A stretch of DNA of 14,617 bases from Phycisphaerales bacterium UBA7812 (lineage in GTDB: Bacteria; Planctomycetota; Phycisphaerae; Phycisphaerales; UBA1924): the NCBI GenBank assembly GCA_002480345.1, contig DLBY01000142.1:28051-42667 (forward strand). The letters are read 5' to 3'. Of the stretch, positions 6,356 to 13,276 are shown one piece after another; position 1 is the first letter of the stretch; each line of letters starts with the position of its first letter. Below the pieces are notes generated by a model. The model worked only from the letters and a program-made list of their open reading frames with translations. It did no database searches and was not told where the DNA came from. A program made the position numbers and the translations under genes.

Positions 6356-7348
6356 GTGAAGATCGCGCGTGCGGCTGTTGTCGGGCTTGGATTGATGGTG
6401 CTGGGCGGTGCCCCGGCGCTGGTGCTGACGGGGTGCGAGGAGAAGGCGCCGCCTCCGCCTCCTCCGCCTCCGCCCCCGCCTCCGCCGCCTCCGGCGCCGG
6501 TGCGGGTCGAGCTGGGCCCGCTGATGCGCGGGATCGACGCGCGGGTGCAGTTCCCTCAGGAGAAGGCGCCCTACGACGCGACGCTCGCGGACGCGGTGAT
6601 CGCTTTCTCGTCGGCGCTCGCGTCGGGCGATGACGCGGCGCTGGGTCTGATGCTGAACATGTCGGGGCGGGGCATCCTCGACTCGATGCTCGCGGACGGC
6701 ACCTGGTTCGACGCGACGGAGAACATCGAGGCGGTGCGGGTCGCGTTCCTGAGCCAGGACCCGGACGGCGCGGAGGACGCGGGCTACGCGGAGTTCGTGC
6801 TCGCGGTGCAGGAGCCTGGCGGGGCGTACACCCTGGGCTGGTCGGCGAGCGACACCGACGGGGGCTGGGTGATGAGCCCGCTGGAGACGGTGGACCTGAC
6901 GCTCCCGCGCGCGGCTGACTGGGACGCGGAGTCGTTCGGCGCATACCAGAACGCGAGCGGCTGGAACGCGTCGTCGGGCGCCGCCGCGATGCCCGCGCCG
7001 GGCGCCCAGGACGAGGCGTTGATGGCGTACCTCGCGGCCGAGACGCTGCTGAAGCTCATGGGGCAGGGCAGCCTCGACGCGATGAGCGACGCGGAGCGGG
7101 CGCAGGTCGAGCAGATGGCGCAGGGCATGGCGGGCGGCGGCGACGCGATGGCGATGATCGACCGCGGGCGCGAAGCCGTGCAGGGGGGCGCCAAGCCCGA
7201 ATCGATGCAGGCGAAGATGCTGGTGAACGCGCTGGTGAGCGCCGCGCCGATGATGGGGCAGAGCTGGGACACCGACACGGTGCTCGGCGCGATGGCGCAG
7301 GTGCTGGGCGTCTCCGAGGACGAGATGCGCGAGCTGTACGACGGCTGA
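6356..7348 (+). CDS. Proline-rich lipoprotein of unknown function
   Basis: I do not recognise a family. The 330-residue product has a lipoprotein signal: basic MKIAR start, hydrophobic residues 6-25 and lipobox LTG-C27, so it should be lipid-anchored outside the inner membrane. Residues 32-46 are fifteen consecutive prolines (nt 6449-6493), which could form a rigid spacer between membrane and domain. Residues 50-200 look like a compact alpha/beta domain, including the aromatic-rich stretch YTLGWSASDTDGGWV. After an Ala/Gly-rich linker (about 201-218), residues 219-328 are helical and Met/Ala-rich. The GTG at 6356 is chosen over GTG 6332 because GGAG lies 6 nt before it and the signal peptide then has normal form. 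It sits 49 nt after fabD and 43 nt before fabG, in the same direction, so it is probably in the fab operon. A role in lipid or envelope work is only a guess from context. Confidence 0.82.
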   Translation: MKIARAAVVGLGLMVLGGAPALVLTGCEEKAPPPPPPPPPPPPPPPAPVRVELGPLMRGIDARVQFPQEKAPYDATLADAVIAFSSALASGDDAALGLMLNMSGRGILDSMLADGTWFDATENIEAVRVAFLSQDPDGAEDAGYAEFVLAVQEPGGAYTLGWSASDTDGGWVMSPLETVDLTLPRAADWDAESFGAYQNASGWNASSGAAAMPAPGAQDEALMAYLAAETLLKLMGQGSLDAMSDAERAQVEQMAQGMAGGGDAMAMIDRGREAVQGGAKPESMQAKMLVNALVSAAPMMGQSWDTDTVLGAMAQVLGVSEDEMRELYDG

Positions 7349-7391
7349 GCGCCGATCGGGCGACCGACAACGGAACGGAAAGGACTCACTC

Positions 7392-8141
7392 GTGGCGGAA
7401 TCGAACGAGAAGCGTGTCGCCTTTGTCACCGGCGCGAGCCGGGGGATCGGGCGCGCGATCGCGTCCAGGCTCGCGGCGGACGGGCGGCATGTGGTGCTCG
7501 CGTCGCGGAGCGAGGGCCCGCTGAACGAACTGAAGACCGAGATCGAGCAGGCGGGCGGATCGGCGAGCGTCTGCGCCGTCGATGTGGGCGACGGCGCCGC
7601 CCTCGCGGCGGCGATCGAGGGCGTCTTCAAGGAGCACGGGCGGCTGGACATCCTCGTCAACAACGCGGGCATCACGCGGGACAACCTGCTGCTCCGCATG
7701 AGCGACGAGGAGTTCGACGAGGTGATGAATGTGAACCTGCGCTCCGCGTTCGTCGCGTGCCGCGCGGCCGCACGCCCCATGATGAAGGGCAAGTTCGGGC
7801 GCATCGTCAGCATCGCCTCGACCAGCGGGCTCGTCGGCAACTCGGGGCAGGCGAACTACGCGGCGAGCAAGTCGGCGCTGGTCGGCTTCTCGCGCACCAT
7901 CGCCCGCGAGCTCGGCACCAAGGGCATCACCGCGAATGTCATCGCGCCCGGGTTCATCGAGACGGACATGACCAAGGACCTGCCCCCGCAGGTGACCGAC
8001 CACATCAAGGGCCTGCTCGCGGTGCGCGACCTGGGCAAGCCCGAAGACATCGCGGCCGCGGTCGCGTACGCGACCAGCGACGAGGCGGGCTACCTGACGG
8101 GTCAGGTCATCACCGTCGACGGCGGCATGACGATGTGCTGA
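7392..8141 (+). CDS. fabG: 3-oxoacyl-ACP reductase FabG
   Basis: FabG reduces 3-oxoacyl-ACP to 3-hydroxyacyl-ACP with NADPH, the first reductive step of each elongation cycle. The 249-residue short-chain dehydrogenase has the nucleotide-binding TGASRGIG (residues 13-20), NNAG (90-93), the structural Asn115 and the catalytic Ser143, Tyr156 and Lys160 (NYAASK). The APGFIETDMT block and the C-terminal TGQVITVDGGMTM are typical of FabG rather than of other reductases in the superfamily. The start is GTG at 7392, preceded by AAAGGA with a spacing of about 8 nt. In many bacteria acpP follows directly; here a HAD phosphatase gene follows after 49 purine-rich nt and no acpP is in the window. Confidence 0.94.
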   Translation: MAESNEKRVAFVTGASRGIGRAIASRLAADGRHVVLASRSEGPLNELKTEIEQAGGSASVCAVDVGDGAALAAAIEGVFKEHGRLDILVNNAGITRDNLLLRMSDEEFDEVMNVNLRSAFVACRAAARPMMKGKFGRIVSIASTSGLVGNSGQANYAASKSALVGFSRTIARELGTKGITANVIAPGFIETDMTKDLPPQVTDHIKGLLAVRDLGKPEDIAAAVAYATSDEAGYLTGQVITVDGGMTMC

Positions 8142-8190
8142 GAGCGGCCCCGAGACGACGAGACCGAGAGACGAAGAGACGGAGTGGTGC

Positions 8191-8868
8191 GTGCGCGAGC
8201 TTCTCGACTGTGATCTGATCATCTTCGACTGCGACGGTGTCCTTGTGGATACCGAGCCCATGACGACGCGGCTGATCGCGGAGTCGGTGTCGCACTTCGG
8301 CTGGGCCGTCGACCAGGCGTTCGCGATCGAGACCTTCAAGGGCAAGGACATGAAGGAGATCGTCGCGATGGTGGGCGATCACCTGGGGCGGGCCGTCCCC
8401 GAACTGACCGAGCACTACCGCGCGCGCATGTACGCGGAACTGGAGGGGGGCGGCGCCGAACCGATCCCCGGCGCGGTGGAACTGCTCGATGCTCTTGACG
8501 CGCTGACGGGTGGGCCCAAGCGGTGCGTCGCGTCGAACGGCCCGCGCCGCAAGATGCAGGCGTCGCTGCTCAGCTCGGGCATCGCGGACCGCTTCGGCGG
8601 GATGGAGAGCCCGACGATCTTCAGCGCGTACGACATCGAGAAGTGGAAGCCCGACCCGGCGCTGTTTTTGCACGCGTGCGCCCAAATGGGCGCGACGCCC
8701 GATCGGTGCGTTGTCTTTGAGGACAGCGAAAGCGGGATCGAGGCGGCGGTGCGCGCCGGGATGCGATCCGTGGGCGTGGGTGGTCTGACGCCGACCGCGA
8801 AGCTCTCGGCGAAGGGCGCGACGATCACCGTCGAGACGCTGCACGAGCTGCTGCCGCTGGGTGTGTGA
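8191..8868 (+). CDS. HAD-superfamily hydrolase, beta-phosphoglucomutase-like
   Basis: The 225-residue protein carries all four HAD motifs: D13-C-D15-G-V-L-V-D (nucleophile and acid/base), Ser115 in VASNG, Lys153 in KWKPDP and the acidic pair Glu177-Asp178 in VFEDSESG. The helical cap between residues 20 and 90 places it in subfamily I, with beta-phosphoglucomutase, 2-deoxyglucose-6-phosphatase and similar sugar-phosphate phosphatases. The exact substrate cannot be read; mutase and phosphatase alternatives are both possible. The start is GTG at 8191, with ACGGAG 6 nt upstream (8179-8184). It lies 49 nt after fabG and is likely the last gene of this plus-strand operon; the next gene is convergent, 36 nt away, with no clear terminator between. 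Confidence 0.88.
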   Translation: MRELLDCDLIIFDCDGVLVDTEPMTTRLIAESVSHFGWAVDQAFAIETFKGKDMKEIVAMVGDHLGRAVPELTEHYRARMYAELEGGGAEPIPGAVELLDALDALTGGPKRCVASNGPRRKMQASLLSSGIADRFGGMESPTIFSAYDIEKWKPDPALFLHACAQMGATPDRCVVFEDSESGIEAAVRAGMRSVGVGGLTPTAKLSAKGATITVETLHELLPLGV

Positions 8869-8904
8869 GCGTCACGCGTCCGCGTCTTTCGGCTTCTCTC
8901 CGCG

Positions 8905-9750
8905 TTACGGGCACCCGCCGACGAAGGCCGCGACGAACGCCTGCACATCGGCAAGGTCGAGCACGCCCGCCGGTTCGGCGATGTCGGCGAGTGACTCGCC
9001 TGTGGTGAACGCCCCGATGAAGGCCTGGACATCGGCGAGGTCCAGCACGCCCACGGGCGCCGCCTGGTCCGCCTCGTTGCAGGGCGTTCCGAGCAAAGAG
9101 AGTTCGGTCTCGAAGTCCGAACGCTCGGTCACGCCCGGCTCGCAGAAAAGATCGAGCGAGTTCCAGACCACGAATCGGTAGGCTCCGGGCGCGAGGCGGT
9201 AGGTCGCCTCCCGCCGATCCGTCGTCGCGGCGCTGAGCGAGATCTCTTCGAACGGCGCTTCATCGACCCGGCCTAGTTGCACATCGACCCGGCCTTCGCC
9301 TTCGACGAGCGTCTGCTCCGCCCGCATCGCGATAAGGGACTCGCTCTCGATCACGAAATCGACATAGACACGCGAGTAGCCGTTCGAAAACGCGTAGTAA
9401 TCATCGTCGCAGGGCGGCGTTCCGGCTCCCTCCTCGGCCCAGACCGAACCCGAGCCGCTGATCAGAGTTGGCGTGAGCTGCGAGACGAGCGAGGCATCGC
9501 AGCGGAAGTACGAATCCGGGCTCACCTCGATGCTGACGCCGACGGCGTCGTCGAAGTCGCTGAAATCGGGAACGGGCCTGACGCTCTCGAACTCGACATC
9601 CTCTGAAACCGGGAATCCGTTGAACAACCAGTACCGTTCGATGCTGGTCGCGATCTCGCGCGTGTCTTGCTGGTAGACGAGCTGCCCCATCGCACACTGG
9701 CACAGCACCGCGAGACAGAGCACGGGAAAAATCGGCTTCGTAGTGGTCAT
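8905..9750 (-). CDS. Secreted protein of unknown function with dockerin-like tail
   Basis: I do not recognise the main domain. The 281-residue product starts with a signal peptide (about residues 1-22, MTTTKPIFPVLCLAVLCQC then AMG), then a probably beta-rich domain to about 224 with four scattered cysteines (84, 114, 203, 224) and many acidic residues. Residues 228-281 hold two dockerin-like repeats, each containing GVLDLADVQAF, and the chain ends in Gly-Gly-Cys-Pro. Both repeats have lost the first Asp/Asn ligands of the classical loop. The same tail type ends the neighbouring protease, so both are probably exported and sorted by the same route. The ATG at 9750 is chosen because GGAGGGA lies 8 nt upstream and the signal peptide starts there; the frame is open to 9873 but those residues do not look like a signal. 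It is separated from the protease gene by a terminator. Confidence 0.8.
   Translation of the reverse strand: MTTTKPIFPVLCLAVLCQCAMGQLVYQQDTREIATSIERYWLFNGFPVSEDVEFESVRPVPDFSDFDDAVGVSIEVSPDSYFRCDASLVSQLTPTLISGSGSVWAEEGAGTPPCDDDYYAFSNGYSRVYVDFVIESESLIAMRAEQTLVEGEGRVDVQLGRVDEAPFEEISLSAATTDRREATYRLAPGAYRFVVWNSLDLFCEPGVTERSDFETELSLLGTPCNEADQAAPVGVLDLADVQAFIGAFTTGESLADIAEPAGVLDLADVQAFVAAFVGGCP
8932..9051 (-). repeat. Two dockerin-repeat units at DNA level
   Basis: Stretches of 36 nt starting at 8932 and 9016 are near-copies, both encoding the LDLADVQAF core in reverse. Similar units begin at 10021 and, more diverged, at 10105 inside the protease gene. The pattern fits duplication of a repeat unit within a gene plus shared ancestry of the two tails. 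Confidence 0.6.
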
Positions 9751-9776
9751 GAGTCTTCTCCCTCCGATCTCAAGGC

Positions 9777-9782
9777 AGGGTA
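9777..9782 (-). promoter_or_regulatory. Possible -10 box of the small dockerin-protein gene
   Basis: TACCCT on the minus strand lies 26 nt upstream of the ATG at 9750, with TTGGAC at 9798-9803 as a poor -35 box only 15 nt away. It resembles the TACCCT before mazG. The remaining part of the 9783-9927 gap shows no other clear signal. Confidence 0.25.
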
Positions 9783-9927
9783 CCAACAAACGACCGAGTC
9801 CAAAGCCCGTTCTGAGAATCGCTCGCGGAAACGCGGCGCACCCGCGCCCACGCGTCGTCAGCCCATGGCGCACGGCGCACGCTGGAACACCGATCTGTCA
9901 CGCGGCACCCGGCAAGGGGAACGCGAC

Positions 9928-9958
9928 AAAAAAAAGGGCGCCCCCGCGGAGCGCCCTT
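9928..9958 (-). terminator. Rho-independent terminator of the protease gene
   Basis: On the minus strand an 8-bp stem (aagggcgc at 9951-9958 pairing with gcgccctt at 9934-9941) with a 9-nt loop runs directly into a stretch of eight T (complement of A at 9928-9935; the last two pairs of the stem overlap it). It lies 36 nt downstream of the protease stop at 9994 and upstream of the small dockerin gene, so the two genes are separate transcripts. Confidence 0.85.
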
Positions 9959-9993
9959 CTCTGGTGATCAATCGACACGCGGGGGTGTTCGCG

Positions 9994-12375
9994 TCACGGG
10001 CAGCCCGAGACGAACGCGTTGATGAACGCCTGCACATCCGCGAGATCCCACACGCCGAACGGCTCGGCGAGATCGCCCAAGGGTTGCTGCGTCGTGAACG
10101 CGTCGATGAAGAGCTGGATGTCCGCGAGGTCGAGGATGCCGTTGCCGTCGAGGTCCGCGAGGCAGGTGTCGGGCTCGACGCCCAGGATTTCGACATCGTC
10201 GATGTTCCATCCGGAGTAGAGCCACGAGCCGTCCGTCGTGCCCATGATCCAGCGGATGTAAACCGTGGGCTGGTTGTCGGCGTGCTGGGCGATGTCGTAC
10301 TCGACCTGCTGCCAGGACGAATCGGTGATCTCTTCTCCGTTGGTCCAGACCTCGTGCCAGGTCGCGTTGTCGTTGGAGACCTCGATGGAGGCGTGGTCGT
10401 AGGCGGGCTGCTCGACATTGAGCCAGCGCATGAACCGGAGGGAGACATTGGTCAGGTCGGAGCAGTCGATGGCGCTCGTGGTGAGCGCCCGCTCGGGCAT
10501 GTTGTTGGTGTAGTCGCCGCCCAGGTTGTAGCCGTAGACATTGGTGCCGGTGAACCCCGAGGTGGGGTCCGGGCCGCCGTACTGCCCGCCGCCCCCGGTG
10601 GGCTGCCCAAAGGCCCAGTCGCCCTCGGTGGTCCAGTTGGGGGTGACCGCGAAGTCGTAGGTATAGACGGGAACGGGCACGCCGACATCGAGGGTGATGA
10701 GCCTGGCGGTGTCGCCCTCGTGGTCGGTGAGGTTGACGAACGAGACGCTCGCTTCGTAGTGCCCGTTCGCGAAGGCGTTCGCGGCGCTGTTGAGCGACAC
10801 GGTGATCTCGTCCTCGCCTCCAGCGGGGATGAAGCCGTCGGCGCCGGTGACATCGAGCCACGACGCGTCGGCGGTGACCTCGTACACCAGCTCGATGTCG
10901 AGGTTGTTGACGACGGTGAAGGTCGCGGAATCGGGCGTGAAGGGACCGCCCCTCGCGCCCTCGGCGGCGAACCCCGCGCCGCGCACGGACATGCCGGTCT
11001 GCGCGGGCCAGAGCGTGTCGACGATCCGCGTCCCGGTGTTGCCCGGATCGAGCCAGTCGCGGAGGCGGCTCGACGCGGAGGTCCCCGCGTCCCAGGACAC
11101 GCTCATCTTGCCGTACCAATCCGAGGTCTGGCTGGTGCAGCTCGCGTAGCCGCCGTGGAGCTGCCCGATGATGCGGTGGTCCTGGTTGTAGAGGGGCGAC
11201 CCCGATGAGCCGGGCTCGGTGGTGCCCAGGTCCCAGTCGATGACGCGGACATGGGTGCCGTCGCCCGGGACCGCGTTGCCCAGGTAGCTCGTCGTTGTGG
11301 TCGCCTGGTACTCGAAGCTGATGCGTTTCTCGTCGGTGCTGGGGTGGTGGATCGCGACCGCCATGTCGGCGTCGGCGCCCGTCGCGTCGAACCCCGAGAA
11401 GGCGAGTTCCCACGCGGGATCGAGCGCGTCCTCGATCTCGACGAGCGTGAAATCGCTGGCGCTGCGCGAGGCGCGGTGGACAACACCCGGGCTGAACATG
11501 GTCAGCGGTCCATCGCCTGCGCTGCCCGAGGCCCCCGAGCCGGGCGGGCGGCACCACGAATTCTCGTAGTTCCAGTAGACGACGACGGACTGGTCGTTGC
11601 TGGTGCTGACGCCGCAGTGGTTGGCGGTCAGGAAGTAGGGCGTCTGGTCCTCGTTGGCGTTGTTGATGAGCGCACCCGAGCAATACCACACGCCGTTGAC
11701 GGTGTAGACGCCCGACGAGGGGATCTCGGCGCGCCACTCGTCGCCCTCTGGGCAGACGACATCGACATTGCACGAGCCGGACCGTGCGCCCCAGTCGCCC
11801 ATCGCGTCCCCCATGCCGAAGCCGCGATAGGCGGTGTTGATCTGCCCGATCTCGAGTTCGAACGCATTCTGTTGCTCGAAGGGCAGGGTGACCTCGATGA
11901 TCACATCGCCCCCCACCGTGGACGGCGTCCAGAGTTCGCCGTGCGCGTCGTTGTCCGCCGCGGTGAAGGGGCGGATCGAGCGGTCGCCCTGCGCCTCGTA
12001 GATGTAGAGGCGTCCGCCCTCGGGCATCACGAAGCGTGTGAACCCGAAGTTGATCGACACAGCGTTGGGGCAGGAGACGCGGAGCCGCCACATCACCGTG
12101 TCGGCATCGACCTGCTCCCAGACGCCGTGCGTGTCGGGTGTCATGAGCACGGGTTGCTCGAGGGCGAACCGGGCGGGGAGCCCGTCCGCCTGCTCGGCCT
12201 GCTCGATCGCCGCGAGCACGCCCAGATCCATCTCCGGGATCTCGACGCGCGGCACCTCCGCGAGCGGGAGCGAAGAGAAGGTGGCCGCGGTGGGCTTGAT
12301 CACCCCGCCCGCGGACGCGACCCCCGCGGCGGCGAGCCCGACGGACATGAACCAGAACCGATGGGCATTCCGCAT
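9994..12375 (-). CDS. Secreted S1-type serine protease (lysyl-endopeptidase-like) with BACON-like, jelly-roll and dockerin-like domains
   Basis: This 793-residue exported protein should cleave extracellular proteins. A signal peptide covers residues 1-22. After a propeptide-like region to about 200 comes a trypsin-fold domain (about 201-460) with the full triad: His253 in TANHCG, Asp308 in SDFTLVE and Ser391 in EPGSSGSPL. The EPGSSGSP form is typical of lysyl-endopeptidase relatives; cleavage specificity is not proven. Residues 480-565 resemble a BACON-type beta domain (ASWLDVTG), and 573-732 a MAM or immune-inhibitor-like jelly roll ending WNIDDVEILG. The tail (738-793) holds one intact dockerin loop (D741-L-D-G-N-G-I-L-D-L-A-D752) and one degenerate repeat, ending Gly-Cys-Pro. 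The ATG at 12375 has GGGGAGGA 7 nt upstream; the open frame to 13023 is antisense to clpP and is not used. It has its own promoter candidate and terminator. Confidence 0.9.
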   Translation of the reverse strand: MRNAHRFWFMSVGLAAAGVASAGGVIKPTAATFSSLPLAEVPRVEIPEMDLGVLAAIEQAEQADGLPARFALEQPVLMTPDTHGVWEQVDADTVMWRLRVSCPNAVSINFGFTRFVMPEGGRLYIYEAQGDRSIRPFTAADNDAHGELWTPSTVGGDVIIEVTLPFEQQNAFELEIGQINTAYRGFGMGDAMGDWGARSGSCNVDVVCPEGDEWRAEIPSSGVYTVNGVWYCSGALINNANEDQTPYFLTANHCGVSTSNDQSVVVYWNYENSWCRPPGSGASGSAGDGPLTMFSPGVVHRASRSASDFTLVEIEDALDPAWELAFSGFDATGADADMAVAIHHPSTDEKRISFEYQATTTTSYLGNAVPGDGTHVRVIDWDLGTTEPGSSGSPLYNQDHRIIGQLHGGYASCTSQTSDWYGKMSVSWDAGTSASSRLRDWLDPGNTGTRIVDTLWPAQTGMSVRGAGFAAEGARGGPFTPDSATFTVVNNLDIELVYEVTADASWLDVTGADGFIPAGGEDEITVSLNSAANAFANGHYEASVSFVNLTDHEGDTARLITLDVGVPVPVYTYDFAVTPNWTTEGDWAFGQPTGGGGQYGGPDPTSGFTGTNVYGYNLGGDYTNNMPERALTTSAIDCSDLTNVSLRFMRWLNVEQPAYDHASIEVSNDNATWHEVWTNGEEITDSSWQQVEYDIAQHADNQPTVYIRWIMGTTDGSWLYSGWNIDDVEILGVEPDTCLADLDGNGILDLADIQLFIDAFTTQQPLGDLAEPFGVWDLADVQAFINAFVSGCP
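10021..10140 (-). repeat. Dockerin-repeat units in the protease gene
   Basis: Units starting at 10021 and 10105 encode the two dockerin-like repeats of the protease. The 10021 unit is close to the one at 8932 in the neighbouring gene at nucleotide level; the 10105 unit, which encodes the intact calcium loop, is the most different of the four. Confidence 0.5.
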
Positions 12376-12480
12376 CTGAGATCCTCCCCTCGAAGGCGGG
12401 GCGGAGCATCCGATCGCCCGCCCGACACACCCGGGCGGCCACGGCACCCGCCGCCACGCCGACCTGTTGGTGACAGCATC

Positions 12481-12492
12481 CCCCAATTGGGG
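12481..12492. promoter_or_regulatory. 12-nt perfect palindrome near the protease transcription start
   Basis: ccccaattgggg is a perfect palindrome lying 11 nt downstream of the candidate -10 box of the protease gene (12503-12508), about where an operator would act on initiation or early elongation. No regulator gene is adjacent. Function is inference. Confidence 0.4.
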
Positions 12493-12502
12493 ACCGAAGT
12501 CT

Positions 12503-12531
12503 ACTTTATCGGGGATTTTCTTGTTGAGCAA
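12503..12531 (-). promoter_or_regulatory. Candidate promoter of the protease gene
   Basis: On the minus strand TTGCTC (12526-12531) and TAAAGT (12503-12508) are 17 nt apart, in the only clearly AT-rich stretch of the region (about 12498-12560). The -35 box overlaps a 13-nt imperfect palindrome (12520-12532, cttgttgagcaag). The leader to the ATG at 12375 would be about 120 nt. Confidence 0.5.
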
Positions 12532-12551
12532 GAATTTTTGCGATCTGGCAT

Positions 12552-12578
12552 AAAAACAGCCGCCCAATGGGACGGCTG
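12552..12578 (-). terminator. Rho-independent terminator of the clpP operon
   Basis: The minus-strand transcript forms cagccg/cggctg plus ccc/ggg with one bulged base and an ATT loop (12557-12578), then five T (complement of 12552-12556). It starts 32 nt past the stop of the distal clpP gene and separates it from the protease gene. Confidence 0.8.
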
Positions 12579-12610
12579 CGTGGGGTCGGAGCGAAATCCG
12601 AGCATCCGGA

Positions 12611-13276
12611 TCAGTCGGTCGCGGGCATGGTCTTGAGGACCTTGTCGATGAGGCCGTACTCGACCATCTCCTGGTCATCGAGCCAGAGGTTGCGGTCGCA
12701 GTCGCGGAGGATCTTCTCCTCGTTCTGCCCGGTGTTGGCGCTGTAGAGCTTGTAGAGGCGCTCGCGGATGCGGAGCATCTCCCTCGCCTCGATCTCGAGG
12801 TCGGTCGCCTGCCCCTCCATGACCCCGCTGAGCAGGGGCTGGTGCATGAGGTTGCGGGCGTTCTCGAGCGCGTAGCGCTTGCCCTTGGCGCCGCAGGACG
12901 CGATGACGGAGCCCATCGAGGCGGCCTGCCCGATGATGTAGGTCGCGACATCGGGCTTGATGAACCGCATGGTGTCCACGATGCCGAGCCCCGCGGTGAC
13001 CGACCCGCCTGGCGAGTTGACATACATGTGGATGTCCGCCTTGGGGTCCTCGTTGGCGAGGAAGAGGAGCTGGGCGACCACGAGGTTCGCCATGTCGTCC
13101 ATGACGGGCCCGCTCACGAAGACGATGCGGTCCTTGAGCAGGCGCGAGTAGATGTCGTACGCGCGTTCGCCCGAGCCCGATTTCTCGATGACGATCGGGA
13201 CGAGGTTGCTGGTGGGGTTGCTCACGCCGTTCTCTCCGCTATTGGCCTGGTTGACTGGGAAGTTGTAGAACTGCAT
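12611..13276 (-). CDS. clpP: ClpP-family protease subunit, second of the pair, Asn in the triad
   Basis: ClpP forms the 14-subunit serine-protease chamber of the Clp system, fed by AAA+ unfoldases. The 221-residue product has typical ClpP sequence: ERAYDIYSRLLKDRIVF, NSPGGSVTAG for the oxyanion region, Ser120 in GQAASMGS and His145 in LMHQPL. Aligned without gaps to E. coli ClpP (TGQ to EYGLVD), the position of the catalytic Asp171 is Asn196 (RDCDRNLWL). Listeria ClpP1 has the same kind of change and depends on its ClpP2 partner, so this subunit may work best in a mixed complex. The N-terminus is about 25 residues longer than mature E. coli ClpP. The ATG at 13276 overlaps the TGA of the upstream clpP (TGATG); GTG 13279 is an alternative. 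No clpX is in view. Confidence 0.92.
   Translation of the reverse strand: MQFYNFPVNQANSGENGVSNPTSNLVPIVIEKSGSGERAYDIYSRLLKDRIVFVSGPVMDDMANLVVAQLLFLANEDPKADIHMYVNSPGGSVTAGLGIVDTMRFIKPDVATYIIGQAASMGSVIASCGAKGKRYALENARNLMHQPLLSGVMEGQATDLEIEAREMLRIRERLYKLYSANTGQNEEKILRDCDRNLWLDDQEMVEYGLIDKVLKTMPATD

Noticed and set aside
8142..8190. Purine-rich gagac-type repeats between fabG and the HAD gene
   Set aside because: They are short and irregular, and are explained by a purine-rich ribosome-binding region; no repeat family is evident.
8888..8915. Possible third copy of the 35-nt hairpin repeat
   Set aside because: It shares short blocks (ggcttc, tctccg, gggcacccg) but the spacing is wrong and no stem forms; the last block is simply the coding sequence for the terminal Gly-Cys-Pro.
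9667..11208. 513-codon plus-strand open frame opposite the protease gene
   Set aside because: The product is low-complexity Val/Gly/Arg/Asp-rich antisense sequence with no motif, while the minus strand has a signal peptide, a catalytic triad and dockerin repeats.
12376..13023. Upstream extension of the protease frame into clpP
   Set aside because: It is Arg/Ser/Pro-rich and antisense-like; the signal peptide and a strong Shine-Dalgarno sequence fix the start at 12375.
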